Of a DNA stretch of 64,000 nucleotides, positions 47,937 through 57,875 are shown one piece after another. Within the stretch, counting starts at the first letter, position 1. Each line of letters begins with the position of its first letter. The translations under genes were made by a program, and so were the position numbers. This DNA is from Limimaricola cinnabarinus LL-001 (lineage in GTDB: Bacteria > Pseudomonadota > Alphaproteobacteria > Rhodobacterales > Rhodobacteraceae), in contig NZ_BATB01000001.1 in NCBI RefSeq assembly GCF_000466965.1, positions 145,958-209,957 of the forward strand. Reading direction: 5' to 3'. The notes beneath the pieces were generated by a model, which saw only the letters and a list, made by a program, of their open reading frames with translations, had not been told where the DNA came from and searched no databases.

Positions 47937-47972
47937 CCCATCATCGGGCCCATCATCGAACCCATCATCGGG
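47937..47972. repeat. Three tandem 12-base repeats upstream of pleD
   Basis: Three head-to-tail copies of CCCATCATCGGG, the middle copy ending GAA. On the minus strand each copy contains ATGATGGG, in frame with pleD, so an N-terminally extended PleD with a methionine-rich leader is possible. No similar repeat is seen elsewhere in the window. Confidence 0.85.
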
Positions 47973-48048
47973 ATTGCGCCCTCTCCCGGTTCTCAGGGTC
48001 GTCAGGAATGGTTAACAAATGCTTTCGCAGGGCTTTGGGGAGACGATG

Positions 48049-48327
48049 ATGAAGCGGGAACGTGCCGAGGTGATCGCGCTGGGCGCATTGGGATGGCTGG
48101 CCGCCGATGACGAGCTGTGGCCAGTGTTTCTCGGAGCGACGGGGGCCGCCGCCGAAGATCTGCGCGCGCGCGCGGCCGAGCCGGGGTTCCAGGCCTCGGT
48201 GCTTGAGTTCCTTACCAATGACGACGCTTGGGTCACCGCCTTTTGCGATACCGCCGGATATGCCTATGACGAGCCGCACACCGCCATGCTGGTGCTCGCG
48301 GGTCCGGCGCGGATGCACTGGACGTGA
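48049..48327 (+). CDS. DUF3572 domain-containing protein
   Basis: 92 residues, helical and acidic, with RAEVIALGALGWLAADDELW and SVLEFLTNDDAWVTAFCDTA, the two conserved parts of this small alphaproteobacterial family. The function is unknown. ATG 48049 has GGGGAGA upstream at good spacing; ATG 48046 is in frame. It is divergent from pleD, a neighbourhood I recall in relatives, and its stop overlaps the HAD gene start (GTGA). Confidence 0.82.
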   Translation: MKRERAEVIALGALGWLAADDELWPVFLGATGAAAEDLRARAAEPGFQASVLEFLTNDDAWVTAFCDTAGYAYDEPHTAMLVLAGPARMHWT

Positions 48328-49031
48328 GACCGGCGGCGCTGATCTTCGACAAGGACGGCACGCTGTTCGACTTTCACGCCACATGGGGCGGTTGGTCGCG
48401 CGGGTTGATCGAAGCCGAAGCCGGAGGCGACGCGGCGCTCGCACGGCGGATCGCCGAGGCATTGGGCTATGACATGGCCGCGGGTCGGTTTTCGCCCGAC
48501 AGCATCGTCATCGCCGCGACCGCGGGCGAGATCGCCGACCGGATGCTGCCCCTGCTGCCCGGCGGCGATCGTGCGGCACTGATCGCGCGGATGAACGCGC
48601 GGTCGGCTAAGGCGCCGCAGGTGCCCGCCGTGCCACTTGGCCCGCTCTTCGCCGATCTCGCGGCGCGCCGTCTGGCGCTCGGCCTCGTGACCAACGATTC
48701 CGAAGCACCGGCACGCGCGCATCTGCACGCCTCGGGACTCTCCGCGCGCTTTGGCTTCGTCGCGGGGGCCGATAGCGGTCATGGCGCCAAGCCGGCTCCG
48801 GGCCAGCTCGTCGCCTGTGCCGCGGCCTTTGGCCTTGCACCGGCAGCCTGTGCGATGATCGGCGACAGCCTGCACGACCTGCACGCCGCCAGGGCCGCCG
48901 GGATGACCGCGATCGCCGTGCTGACTGGCCTCGCGGCGCGGGACTCACTGGCGCCGCATGCCGATCTGGTGCTGGACCACATCGGCGCGCTGCCCGACTG
49001 GCTCGACGAACAAGGCATCACGAAACCGTGA
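48324..49031 (+). CDS. HAD-family hydrolase, phosphoglycolate phosphatase-like
   Basis: 235 residues. The four HAD motifs are visible: LIFDKDGTLFDF (nucleophile aspartate), LGLVTNDSEAPAR, KPAPGQLVACA (lysine) and AMIGDSLHDLHAARAAGM (acidic pair). A helical cap lies between motifs one and two. The substrate is probably a small phosphate ester; phosphoglycolate is a guess by family. GTG 48324 overlaps the DUF3572 stop. Confidence 0.87.
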   Translation: MRPAALIFDKDGTLFDFHATWGGWSRGLIEAEAGGDAALARRIAEALGYDMAAGRFSPDSIVIAATAGEIADRMLPLLPGGDRAALIARMNARSAKAPQVPAVPLGPLFADLAARRLALGLVTNDSEAPARAHLHASGLSARFGFVAGADSGHGAKPAPGQLVACAAAFGLAPAACAMIGDSLHDLHAARAAGMTAIAVLTGLAARDSLAPHADLVLDHIGALPDWLDEQGITKP

Positions 49032-49124
49032 TGTCACAGCCTGCAACTGAGCCTCCGAGGCCGCCGTGTCTGCTGGCATCACGAGGGGCATGATCGCCCC
49101 CGGACATGTCAGGGAGACGACATC

Positions 49125-49697
49125 ATGACTTTCAAGGCCCTCTTCGCCGGCACCGCCATCGCCCTCACCTCCACCATCGCGCTGGCCGAGACCCATGCCG
49201 AAACCGGCAACCCGATGGTCGGCGGCGCCGCCATGTTCCCCGAGAAGAACATCGTCGAGAACGCCGTGAACTCGGCTGATCACACCACGCTCGTCGCTGC
49301 CGTGCAGGCCGCCGATCTGGTCGAGACGCTCTCGGGTGAAGGCCCTTTCACCGTCTTCGCACCGACCAACGACGCCTTCGCCGCCCTGCCCGAAGGCGCT
49401 GTCGAGGACCTGCTCAAGCCTGAGAACAAGGATCGCCTGACCGAGATCCTGACCTGCCACGTCGTCGCGGCCAATGCGATGTCGGACGCGATCTCCGGCA
49501 TGATCAAGGATGATGGCGGCATGCACGAAGTCGAGACCGTCGGCGGCTGCACCTTCACCGTCTCCGAAGGCGAAGACGGAACCATCATGATCACCGATGG
49601 CCAGGACCGCACCGCCAATGTGACCGTCGCCGACGTGAAGCAGTCGAACGGCGTGATCCACGTGATCGACGGCGTGCTGCTGCCCGCGGTCGAGTAA
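49125..49697 (+). CDS. Secreted fasciclin (FAS1) domain protein
   Basis: 190 residues with a signal peptide (TAIALTSTIALAE). One FAS1 domain carries both conserved boxes: GPFTVFAPTNDAFAALPEG (H1) and SNGVIHVIDGVLLP (H2). Such proteins mediate adhesion or matrix contact at the cell surface. Two cysteines (TCHVV and GGCTF) may form a disulfide. Codon use is slightly less C+G-biased than neighbours (several AAG and GAA), as expected for a highly expressed gene. It stands alone with a good GGGAGA site. Confidence 0.93.
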   Translation: MTFKALFAGTAIALTSTIALAETHAETGNPMVGGAAMFPEKNIVENAVNSADHTTLVAAVQAADLVETLSGEGPFTVFAPTNDAFAALPEGAVEDLLKPENKDRLTEILTCHVVAANAMSDAISGMIKDDGGMHEVETVGGCTFTVSEGEDGTIMITDGQDRTANVTVADVKQSNGVIHVIDGVLLPAVE

Positions 49698-49894
49698 TCC
49701 TTCGAAGGGACGGTCGGAGCTTCCACTCACGCTCCGGCCACAGGCCCGTCGCGCATGGCGCGGCGGGCCGCCTTGCGAAGAACGGTGCGCCCCGCCCACG
49801 CGCGGCATCGCGCCGCAACCCGGATGCCCGGTCTTTCAAAATCATCCCGGAGCGCGCATGTGGAGGGCAGACGCCACCACCCGAGGAGCCCCGG

Positions 49895-50296
49895 ATGAGC
49901 GAGCCCGTCCACCAGCCAGACGCCGAGACCGAGGATCGCCCGACGCGGCCCGCGATGCTGCGCGGCTTTCGCAGGCGGTGCCCGAACTGCGGCGAGGGCG
50001 GGCTGTTCCAAGGCTATCTCAAGGTGGTCGACCGCTGCCCGGTCTGCCGCGAGGAGCTGCGCCATCACCGCGCCGATGACGGCCCGGCCTATCTGACCAT
50101 CCTGATCGTGGGGCACCTGTTGGCCCCGGTGATCCATGTGGGTTTCACGCGCTTTCGCCCCGACCCTCTGGTCATGGCGACAGTGCTGACCGTAGGCGCC
50201 GTGGCGCTGTCGCTCTATCTTCTGCCCCGGCTCAAGGGTGTGGTCGTCGGTATCCAGTGGGCGCGACGCATGCATGGCTTCGGCAAGGCGCATTGA
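49895..50296 (+). CDS. DUF983 membrane protein
   Basis: 133 residues. A zinc-ribbon pattern, RRCPNCGEGGLFQGYLKVV then CPVCREELRHHRADDGP, precedes two membrane helices (YLTILIVGHLLAPVIHV and VMATVLTVGAVALSLYLLP). The family is common beside cytochrome oxidase or Nudix genes in alphaproteobacteria, function unknown. Its TGA overlaps the Nudix ATG (TGATG). The 197 bases before it contain short hairpins without a U run and no gene I can support. Confidence 0.88.
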   Translation: MSEPVHQPDAETEDRPTRPAMLRGFRRRCPNCGEGGLFQGYLKVVDRCPVCREELRHHRADDGPAYLTILIVGHLLAPVIHVGFTRFRPDPLVMATVLTVGAVALSLYLLPRLKGVVVGIQWARRMHGFGKAH

Positions 50297-50943
50297 TGCC
50301 CGGCCCCGTGCCGATCCGCGACGCGGCGACGGTGGTGCTGCTGCGCGAGACGCCCGATGGCCCATCGGTGCTGATGGGTCGGCGCGGCGCGCGTGCGGCC
50401 TTCATGCCGTCGAAATACGTGTTTCCGGGTGGTGCGCTCGACCCGGTGGATGCCACCGTGGGCTTCGCGGCCCCGCTCGAGCCGGCCCATGCCGCGCGTT
50501 TAGGAGAGTTGGCGGCCCCGCTTTCTGCCTGCGCGATCCGCGAGCTTTGGGAAGAGACCGGCCAGATTCTCGGGCGTCCCGCCCACTGGCCCGACGCGCC
50601 GCCGGGCTGGCGCGGTTTCGCCCGCACCGGTCACCGTCCCGATGCCGCCGCTCTCGTGCCGGTGTTTCGCGCCGTGACGCCGCCGGGGCAACCGCGCCGC
50701 TTCGACGCGCGGTTCTTTCTGGCCCGCGCCGACCACCTCGCCAGTGATCCCGACGATTTCGACCGCGCTGAGGATGAGCTGGCACATCTGCATTGGGTGC
50801 CGCTGGCACAGAGCGAGGCGCTCGACCTGCCGCGGATCACGCAGCTGGCGCTGCGCGAGGTGCGGGCGCGTCTGGACGATCCCGACCCGGCCCGTCCGAT
50901 GCCGTTCTTTCAAGGCACCATGGAGGCGGACATCCGGCCCTGA
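50296..50943 (+). CDS. Nudix hydrolase
   Basis: 215 residues. The Nudix fold is interrupted as in the NUDT19/CoA-pyrophosphatase group: the start AATVVLLRETPDGPSVLMGR, the glycine part YVFPGGALDP and, about 25 residues later, CAIRELWEETGQIL, with the metal-binding glutamates REXXEE. The likely substrate is a CoA ester or nucleotide derivative. It is coupled to DUF983 and ends 8 bases before the carnitine dehydrogenase stop on the other strand. Confidence 0.87.
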   Translation: MPGPVPIRDAATVVLLRETPDGPSVLMGRRGARAAFMPSKYVFPGGALDPVDATVGFAAPLEPAHAARLGELAAPLSACAIRELWEETGQILGRPAHWPDAPPGWRGFARTGHRPDAAALVPVFRAVTPPGQPRRFDARFFLARADHLASDPDDFDRAEDELAHLHWVPLAQSEALDLPRITQLALREVRARLDDPDPARPMPFFQGTMEADIRP

Positions 50944-50951
50944 AGATCGCC

Positions 50952-52462
50952 CTACTCCGGCTCGTCCGCCTCCTGCGCGCCTTTGCGCGTGATCGGTCGT
51001 CCGATCGCGGCCCTGCGCCCTCAGGCTGCGGCAGATGCGCATGCGCCTTGGCGATGCGGGCCAGACGATCCCGAAGATCGGGCGGTGGTGCAGCGGCGCG
51101 GCGGCTTTCGAGATCGACATGTACCAGCATGTGCTCGGCCGTCGCCACCAGCCGCGAGTCGGCCCACATCCGATGAAAAATCCGCACGCGGCGCCCCTCG
51201 GCCAGCAAAAGCTGCGTGTCGAGCGTGATCCGCGCCCCGGCCCGGACCTCCGAAAGATGCCGGATATGGGTCTCGGCGGTAAAGAAGCTTTGGCCGCGGG
51301 CGATATAGTCGGCATCGCAGCCGATCAGCGCGAGAAACCGGTCGGTCGCATCGCCGAAGGCCTGCAGGTAGCGGTGTTCGGTCATGTGGCCGTTGTGGTC
51401 GCTCCAGTCGAGCGGCACGGCGCGCGCCCCCGTGGGGAGCGGTCCCGTGAGCGACATCGCATCGAGGCCCTTGGGCGCGCCGCCGACACGACGGTCGGCG
51501 GCGTTCAAGAGACGCCCCGCGCCCCAGTCGCGCGCCTTGAGCCCGCGCAGGATCGATACGAGATTGGCATCGCGAATGCGCTCCAGATCGGCGATGGAAT
51601 ACGCGCCAGACTGGGCCTCGGACTGGCTGGCGATGGTCTCGACCAGCTCGTCGGTGAGATCGGGTACATCCGTGAGCTTGCTCCACGGCCATTTCAGCGC
51701 TGGGCCGAACTGGGTAAGGAACTGCCGCATCCCCGCCTCGCCCCCGGCGATGCGGTAGGTCTCGAACAGCCCCATCTGCGCCCAGCGCAGGCCAAAGCCG
51801 TAGCGGATCGCGTCGTCGATCTCGGCGGTGTCTGCCACGCCGTCCGAGACCAGCCACAGCGCCTCGCGCCAGACCGCCTCGAGGAGCCGGTCGGCGATAT
51901 GCGCGTCGATCTCGCGGCGCAGAAACAGCGGGTGGCTCCCGATGTCGCGCAGGGTGGTGCGGATCCGTTCGATCCGCGCGTCGCCGGTGCCGGGGCCGGT
52001 AACGATCTCGACGAGGGGCAGCAGGTAGACCGGGTTGAACGGGTGCGCGACGATGATCTGGCCCGGCCGTGCGGCCCCCTCCGACAGCTCCGAAGGGCGA
52101 AACCCCGAGGTCGATGAGCCGATGATCGCGGTCTCGGTGCAGGCCGCTTGGATCGCTGCGTAGATCTCGTGCTTGAGATCGAGCCGCTCGGGCACGCTCT
52201 CCTGAATCCACTCCGCCCCCGACACCGTCTCGGCAAGGTCGTCGTGAAAGCTCACCTTGCCCTCGTCGGGCAGGGCGACGTCCCACAGGCCCGGCATCGC
52301 AGCGCGGGCGCGCTTGATGACAGCGCCGATCTTGCGCGCGGCATCCGGGTCGGTATCGTGGATGCGAACGTTCCACCCCATCAGTGCGAACCGCGCGGCC
52401 CAGCCGCCGCCGATCACCCCGCCGCCGATGATGGCCGCCGTCCTCGCCCCCGTGACCGCCAT
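50952..52462 (-). CDS. lcdH: L-carnitine dehydrogenase fused to a thioesterase (frame broken at about 51011)
   Basis: About 503 residues after restoring one C at 51011-51013; the uncorrected frame runs through the real stop into the Nudix gene, while the corrected one ends ITRKGAQEADEPE. Residues 1-320 are a 3-hydroxyacyl-CoA dehydrogenase-type NAD enzyme (AIIGGGVIGGGWAARFALMG; HPFNPVYLLPLVEIVTG) that oxidises L-carnitine to 3-dehydrocarnitine. Residues 345-475 are a hotdog thioesterase (PLDWSDHNGHMTEHRYLQAF). In Pseudomonas the two are separate proteins, CdhA and CdhB; here they are fused. The cdhC (beta-keto cleavage) gene is not nearby. Confidence 0.87.
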
Positions 52463-52465
52463 CGC

Positions 52466-53007
52466 TCAGCCCCCCGTCGCGGTAGAAAGCGCGCCCGTGT
52501 CGTAGCCGTTGAAATCGAGCATTTCGACCGCCGCGCGGTTGCGGTCGGCCCCGGCCTGACCGGGCCGGTTCATGACCCAGCCATAGGCCCCGTCCGGCGC
52601 GCCGATCACCGCGGTGCGAAAATCATCGTCGGTCCACAGGAGCCACCAGGGCTGACCGCCGATCTCGAAGCGGCCCCGGCCCTCGGATGTCACTGCGCGC
52701 AGGCGCGCCTCGCCCGCCCCCACGATCCGCGCCACACCGCTGCCGGAGGCATCGAGCTTGAGCGTCACCCGGTCACCGGGGCTCACCGGACCGCCAGGAT
52801 AGCCGAGGCGACGATCCAGTCGCCGTTGAGGTCGGGGGCTGTGCCGCGCAGGCTCGAGGCGATCGGCGCGCCAACCGCACGGGACACAAGGGCCTGCGCC
52901 GCAGGAACAGGCGGCTCGGCCGCACCGCAGGCCGCGAGCATCAAAAGCGCCGCGAGCACCCGTCTCGGCGCGGGGCGGCGAAGCCGCAATGATAGGGCGA
53001 GGATCAC
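52466..53007 (-). CDS. Lipocalin-family lipoprotein (frame broken at about 52802)
   Basis: About 180 residues after restoring one G at 52802. A signal sequence with lipobox (LLMLAAC) marks it as a lipoprotein. DLNGDWIVASA before the break and YPGGPVSPGDRV after it, then RGRFEIGGQPWWLLWTDDDF and GWVMNRPGQAGADR, fit the bacterial lipocalin barrel with its conserved G-x-W near the start and R near the end. It lies 3 bases upstream of the carnitine dehydrogenase gene, so the two form an operon, although the link between them is not understood. Confidence 0.75.
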
Positions 53008-53097
53008 GGCGGTCTCCTGTCGGTGCGGGGGGCCGCCGGATCACGGCGCGGGTCGGCCAGTGAAACGGCGGAGGGATCGGTGTGTGGATCGGCGAGC

Positions 53098-53127
53098 AAA
53101 CGGAGCCCGAGCCTCGCACGGGCTCCG
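53098..53127 (-). terminator. Probable terminator for the aldo/keto reductase gene
   Basis: A 9-base-pair stem (CGGAGCCCG 53101-53109 with CGGGCTCCG 53119-53127) with a 9-base loop. Read on the minus strand it is followed only by TTTG, so termination may be weak. It starts 9 bases past the reductase stop. Confidence 0.6.
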
Positions 53128-53135
53128 TCATCGGC

Positions 53136-54175
53136 TCAATAGGGCATCGGGTGCTGCTTGTGCGCCGCATTGATCTCGGCCACCACCTCGTCCGACACCA
53201 CCACGTCGCGTCCCGCGAGGATGCGCTCGAGCTGATCGACATTGGTCGCGCCGAAGATCGGGCAAACCGCGAAGGGCCGCGTGCGCTGCCACGCCAGCGC
53301 CATGTGCACCGGGTCGAGGCCGTGGCGATCGGCGATGTCGAGATAGGCCTGTGTGGCCCGGATCACCCGGTCGGTCTTGCGCCCGCCCAGATCGCCGTTG
53401 ATCGCAAGGCGCGAGCCTCGGGGATGCCGTCCTGATACTTGCCGGTGAGATAGCCGCAGGCCAGCGGCGAATAGGCCAGCAGCAGCACATCCTCGTTCAC
53501 CGCCATCTCGGCCATGTCGGTGTCATAAAGCCGCGACAGCAGCGAGTATTCGTTCTGGATCGAGGCCACGCGGGGGCCGCCCTGCGCCTCGGCGCGGTCG
53601 ATCCAGCGGGTGGTGCCCCATGCGCTCTCGTTCGACAGGCCGAAGGCGCGGATCTTGCCCTCGGCGACCATATCCTTGAGCGTGGCAAGGACACCGTCCA
53701 TGTGATCGCGGGTGCGCTCGGGATCCTGACCCGAAGGGTCGAAGCTCCAGTACTGGCGGAAGTGATACGAGCCGCGCTCGGGCCAGTGCAGCTGATAGAG
53801 GTCGATCACGTCGGTCTTCAGGCGCTTGAGCGAGCCTTCGACGATCTCGCGGATGTTGCCGCCGTCATAACCCTTGCCGTCACGGGCCCAGCCGGGGTTG
53901 GGACCGGCGGCCTTGGTGGCGATCCTGTAGGCGTCGCGCTTGCCGCTCTTTTCGATCCAATTGCCGATGAACTCCTCGGTGCGGCCCACGGTCTCGGCCT
54001 TGACCGGGTTCACGGGATACATCTCGGCGGCGTCGAGGAAATCGATTCCCGCATCGAGCGCCATGTCGAGCTGGCGGTGCGCGTCGTCCTCGGGGGTCTG
54101 GCTGCCATAGGTCATGGTGCCGAGACACCATTCGCTGACCTCGATACCGCTGCGACCAAGGGGGATCTTCTTCAT
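53136..54175 (-). CDS. Aldo/keto reductase, Tas family (frame broken at about 53416)
   Basis: About 346 residues, the length of E. coli Tas, after restoring one base in CCC at 53416. The N-terminus IPLGRSGIEVSEWCLGTMTY, the tyrosine in DAAEMYPVNP (catalytic position), the region VIDLYQLHWPERGSYHFRQY and SNESAWGTTRWI are typical. After the break the C-terminus reads LGGRKTDRVIRATQAYLDIA and ends normally. The physiological substrate of Tas-type reductases is not well defined. NADPH-dependent reduction of aldehydes or ketones is inferred. Confidence 0.88.
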
Positions 54176-54360
54176 GTTCGGGGCCTTCCTGTCCTCGTGC
54201 CGGTCTCATCCGTCCGGTCTGCGAGGCGCAGAGGTAGGGCTGCGCGCGCCCGACGGCAAGCCGTCGCGCCCCACTGTTCCCGGGGCGGTGCGCGCCCCAC
54301 TGGCCTTGCGTGGACGGGATCGCTACAGGGGGAGCGGACGCAGCGAAGGACACCAGCAGC

Positions 54361-56076
54361 ATGGCACGGCATCTCATCACCTCGGCCATCCCCTACATCA
54401 ACGGGATCAAGCATCTGGGCAATCTGGTGGGCAGTCAGCTTCCCGCCGATCTCTTCGCGCGCTACCAGCGCGGGCGCGGTCACGAGGTGTTGTTCCTGTG
54501 CGCCACCGACGAACACGGCACCCCGGCCGAGCTGGCCGCCGCCCAAGCCGGCAAGCCGGTGGCCGAATTCTGCGCCGAGATGCACGAGACGCAGGCCGAG
54601 ATCGCGCGTGGCTTCCGGCTCTCCTTCGACCATTTCGGTCGCTCCTCCAGCCCGCAGAACCATCGTCTGACCCAAGCCTTCGCCGCCCGTCTCGACGAGG
54701 CCGGGCTGATCGAAGAGCGGATCGAGACCCAGATCTATTCAAAGGCCGACGGCCGGTACCTGCCCGATCGCTACATCGAGGGCACCTGCCCCAATTGCGG
54801 ATTCGAAAGCGCGCGCGGCGACCAGTGCGACAACTGCACCAAGCAGCTCGACCCGGTGGACCTGATCAATCCGCGCTCGGTGATCTCGGGCTCCACCGAT
54901 CTGGAGCCGCGCGAGACCAAGCATCTCTACCTCAAACAGAGCGGCATGCGCGGCCAGTTGTCGGAGTGGATCGACGGCAAGACCGACTGGCCGATCCTGA
55001 CCACCTCGATCGCCAAGAAGTGGCTCAATGACGGCGACGGGCTGCAGGATCGTGGCATCACCCGCGACCTCGACTGGGGCATCCCGGTCAAGAAGGGCGA
55101 GAATGAGTGGCCCGGCATGGAGGGCAAGGTCTTCTACGTCTGGTTCGACGCGCCGATCGAATACATCGCCTGCGCGCAGGAATGGGTCGATGCCGGCAAG
55201 GGCGCGGATTGGGAGCGCTGGTGGCGCACCGACCGCGGCGCCGACGACGTGCGCTATACCCAGTTCATGGGCAAGGACAACGTGCCGTTCCACACGCTTT
55301 CCTTCCCGGCGACCATCTTCGGCTCGGGCGAGCCGTGGAAGCTCGTCGATTACATCAAGTCGTTCAACTACCTGAACTATGATGGCGGGCAATTCTCGAC
55401 CTCACGCGGGCGCGGCGTGTTCATGGATCAGGCGCTGGAGGTGCTGCCCGCCGATTACTGGCGCTGGTGGCTTCTGTCCCACGCGCCCGAAAGCTCCGAC
55501 GCCGAGTTCACTTGGGAGAATTTCCAGCAGTCGGTGAACAAGGATCTCGCCGACGTTCTCGGCAACTTCGTCAGCCGAGTCACCAAGTTCTGCCGCTCCA
55601 AGTTCGGCGAGGAGGTGCCTGCGGGCGGGGCCTATGGGGCGCGAGAGGAGCAGCTCATCGCCGATCTCGAACGCCGGGTGCGCGCCTATGAGGGCCACAT
55701 GGACGCGATCGAGGTGCGCAAGGCCGCGGCCGAGCTGCGAGCGATCTGGGTTGCCGGCAACGAATACCTGCAGGACGCGGCGCCTTGGGCGAGCTTCAAG
55801 ACCGACCCAGAGGCGGCGGCGATGCAGATCCGCCTCGCGCTCAACCTGATCCGGCTCTATGCGGTGCTTTCGGCGCCCTTCATTCCTGACGCCAGCGCGC
55901 AGCTGATGGAGGCAATGCGCAGCGATGACGACGCCTGGCCCGGCGACGTGGCGCAGGCGCTCACCACCCTGCCGGTGGGCCATGGCTTCAGCGTGCCCGA
56001 CGTGACCTTCCGCAAGATCACCGACGAGGAGCGCGAGGATTGGCAGACGCGTTTCGCTGGCAAGCGAAGCGCTTAA
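54361..56076 (+). CDS. metG: Methionyl-tRNA synthetase
   Basis: 571 residues. The class I motif HIGH appears as KHLGN in [16 protein letters not shown], and the KMSKS loop as FSTSRGRG, a form found in short MetRS enzymes. The zinc knuckle is [17 protein letters not shown]. The anticodon-binding helical domain fills the C-terminal third, without the dimerisation domain of E. coli MetG. The start at 54361 ([12 protein letters not shown]) is the family start. The 185 bases upstream, shared with the divergent reductase, contain several short inverted repeats but no recognised regulatory RNA. Confidence 0.96.
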   Translation: MARHLITSAIPYINGIKHLGNLVGSQLPADLFARYQRGRGHEVLFLCATDEHGTPAELAAAQAGKPVAEFCAEMHETQAEIARGFRLSFDHFGRSSSPQNHRLTQAFAARLDEAGLIEERIETQIYSKADGRYLPDRYIEGTCPNCGFESARGDQCDNCTKQLDPVDLINPRSVISGSTDLEPRETKHLYLKQSGMRGQLSEWIDGKTDWPILTTSIAKKWLNDGDGLQDRGITRDLDWGIPVKKGENEWPGMEGKVFYVWFDAPIEYIACAQEWVDAGKGADWERWWRTDRGADDVRYTQFMGKDNVPFHTLSFPATIFGSGEPWKLVDYIKSFNYLNYDGGQFSTSRGRGVFMDQALEVLPADYWRWWLLSHAPESSDAEFTWENFQQSVNKDLADVLGNFVSRVTKFCRSKFGEEVPAGGAYGAREEQLIADLERRVRAYEGHMDAIEVRKAAAELRAIWVAGNEYLQDAAPWASFKTDPEAAAMQIRLALNLIRLYAVLSAPFIPDASAQLMEAMRSDDDAWPGDVAQALTTLPVGHGFSVPDVTFRKITDEEREDWQTRFAGKRSA

Positions 56077-56164
56077 GCGAAAAATCTCCCGGCTGCGGTT
56101 GAAAGGGACTGGATCGACCCCGAGCGGATCGCGCTAGTGTGAGACCGCAGCACAGGAGCGCATG

Positions 56165-56662
56165 ATGAGCCAGACCCTCCGAAAGATCCCCACCACGCGC
56201 GGCAGCCTGATCGGGGCGGAGCCGGTGTCGCATGGCGACGGCCTGTCCTGGGGCGCGGTGCTGGTCGGCGGGCTGATCGGCGTGGCGTTGATGGTGCCGC
56301 TGTTGCTTCTGTGGCGTGGCGTGGCCGGGGCCCTGCCCGCGCCGGGAGGTCTCTGGCCCATGCTGTTGCCGCTGCCCGCGCTGATCGGGGCGGGGTGGAG
56401 CGCTGCCACGCTCGCGGGAACCGCACGCCGCCGCATCGCGGCCTTGCACGGTGTCGCCGTCTGGGCGCTGTTGCTCGTGATCGTCACGGCCGCCGCCATC
56501 TTTGCCCCCGAAACGCTGCAACAAGTGGTGCCGGAGCTTGTCGGGGCCGCTCCGGCGGGCCTTGGCGATCCGGTGCTTGGCACGATGGCCCTGGCCGGGC
56601 TGTTCGCCGCAGCGCTGGGCGGCATCTGGGGCGGGCCTCGCCGCGAGCGCGGGCGCGCCTAG
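56165..56662 (+). CDS. Hypothetical membrane protein
   Basis: 165 residues with four hydrophobic segments, GAVLVGGLIGVALMVPLLLL, LWPMLLPLPALIGAGW, VAVWALLLVIVTAAAIF and GTMALAGLFAAALGGIW, and a basic C-terminal end (RRERGRA). No family is recognised. ATG 56165 has AGGAG at better spacing than ATG 56162. It converges with the HtrA gene, 16 bases away. Confidence 0.6.
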   Translation: MSQTLRKIPTTRGSLIGAEPVSHGDGLSWGAVLVGGLIGVALMVPLLLLWRGVAGALPAPGGLWPMLLPLPALIGAGWSAATLAGTARRRIAALHGVAVWALLLVIVTAAAIFAPETLQQVVPELVGAAPAGLGDPVLGTMALAGLFAAALGGIWGGPRRERGRA

Positions 56663-56678
56663 CGGCCGGCTCTCAGCG

Positions 56679-57772
56679 TCAGCCGGATCTCAGCGTCAGC
56701 GTCACCTCGCGGCGGCGACCGTCGCGTTCGAGGCTGAGCGTGACCTCCTCGCCCGCGCGGCGGCGGTCGATCCGGGCCAGCAGGTCGTCGAGCCCCTCCA
56801 CCGCCTCACCATCTAGCGCTCTGATCACGTCGCCCGGCAGCAAGACGCCGCGCGCCAGCCGCGCCGGGACGATCCCGGCAGCCTCCGCCTGCGACCCCGG
56901 CGCGACCTCCAGCACCAGCGCCCCCGTCAGCCCCTGCCGATTGACGGCGGCATTGATCCGCGCGTCGAACCCCAGACCGAGGCTCGGCGGCGCGTAGCGC
57001 CCGGTCTCGATGAGCTGCGGCACCACTCGTGCCGCCACCGCCACCGGCACCGCGAAGCCGATCCCCGCGCTTGCGCCCGAAGGCGAATAGATCGCCGTAT
57101 TCACCCCCACGAGACGGCCGCGCGCATCGAGCAGCGGGCCACCGGAATTGCCCGGATTGATCGCGGCGTCCGTCTGGATCAGGCCCCGGATCATGCGCCC
57201 CGCCTCGCCCGGCAACTCGCGATCGAGCGCCGAGACGATGCCGGTGGTGAGGGTCCAGTCCAGCCCGAAGGGATTGCCGATCGCGAGCACCGATTGCCCG
57301 ACCTGAAGCGCGCCCTCGCCCGCCTCGGGGCGCGGCAAGGGGGCCGGCAGATCACGCCCTTCGATGCGCAGCACCGCCAGATCATGGCCGGGGTCACGTC
57401 CCACCACGCGGGCGGGCAGCGACCGTCCGTCGGCGAGCTGCACAGTGGCGCGGCTCGCCTCCCGGATCACGTGATCATTGGTGACGACATGGCCCGCCTC
57501 GTCCCACACGAACCCCGAGCCGGAGCCGAGCGGCGTCTCGCCCGCGCGGCGGGTGAAGGATCGACGATCCGTGTCGATGTGGTGATCGCCACGACGCTGT
57601 CGCGCGCGGCGCGGAATACCGCGATGGTGCGCGCCTCCGCCGATGCAGCCTCGGCCGAAACCGACAGGGTCCCGGCCGGCGGCGCGGCGGGCGGCGTCGA
57701 GGTCTGGCGCCCGGCCATGAAGGCCACGATGAGCATCAGGGCGAGGATCACCCCCACGAGACTGGCACGCAT
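56679..57772 (-). CDS. Trypsin-like serine protease with one PDZ domain (HtrA/DegS-like) (frame broken at about 57579)
   Basis: About 364 residues after restoring one G at 57579. An N-terminal membrane anchor (SLVGVILALMLIVAFMAG) is followed by the protease domain with H101 (TNDHVIREAS), D131 (PGHDLAVLRIEG) and S210 (NPGNSGGPL), and one PDZ domain. A single PDZ plus an uncleaved anchor resembles DegS, which starts the envelope-stress cascade, but no RseA/RpoE genes are near. The break separates VVAITT from DTDRRSFTRRAGE, 35 residues before the active histidine; all motifs are intact on both sides. Confidence 0.85.
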
Positions 57773-57875
57773 GATCCCTCCCGGCTTTGGCGTTGTCGCT
57801 GCACGGACCCGTGCTAGGTCCATTCGCAAACCGGCCCTCTGATAGGGCCGCCATCCATGTCATGGGAGTTATCCA

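Noticed and set aside
49698..49894. A small RNA or terminator in the 197-base gap after the fasciclin gene
   Set aside because: Several GC-rich inverted repeats occur, as expected at this G+C content, but none is followed by a U run and no promoter is convincing.
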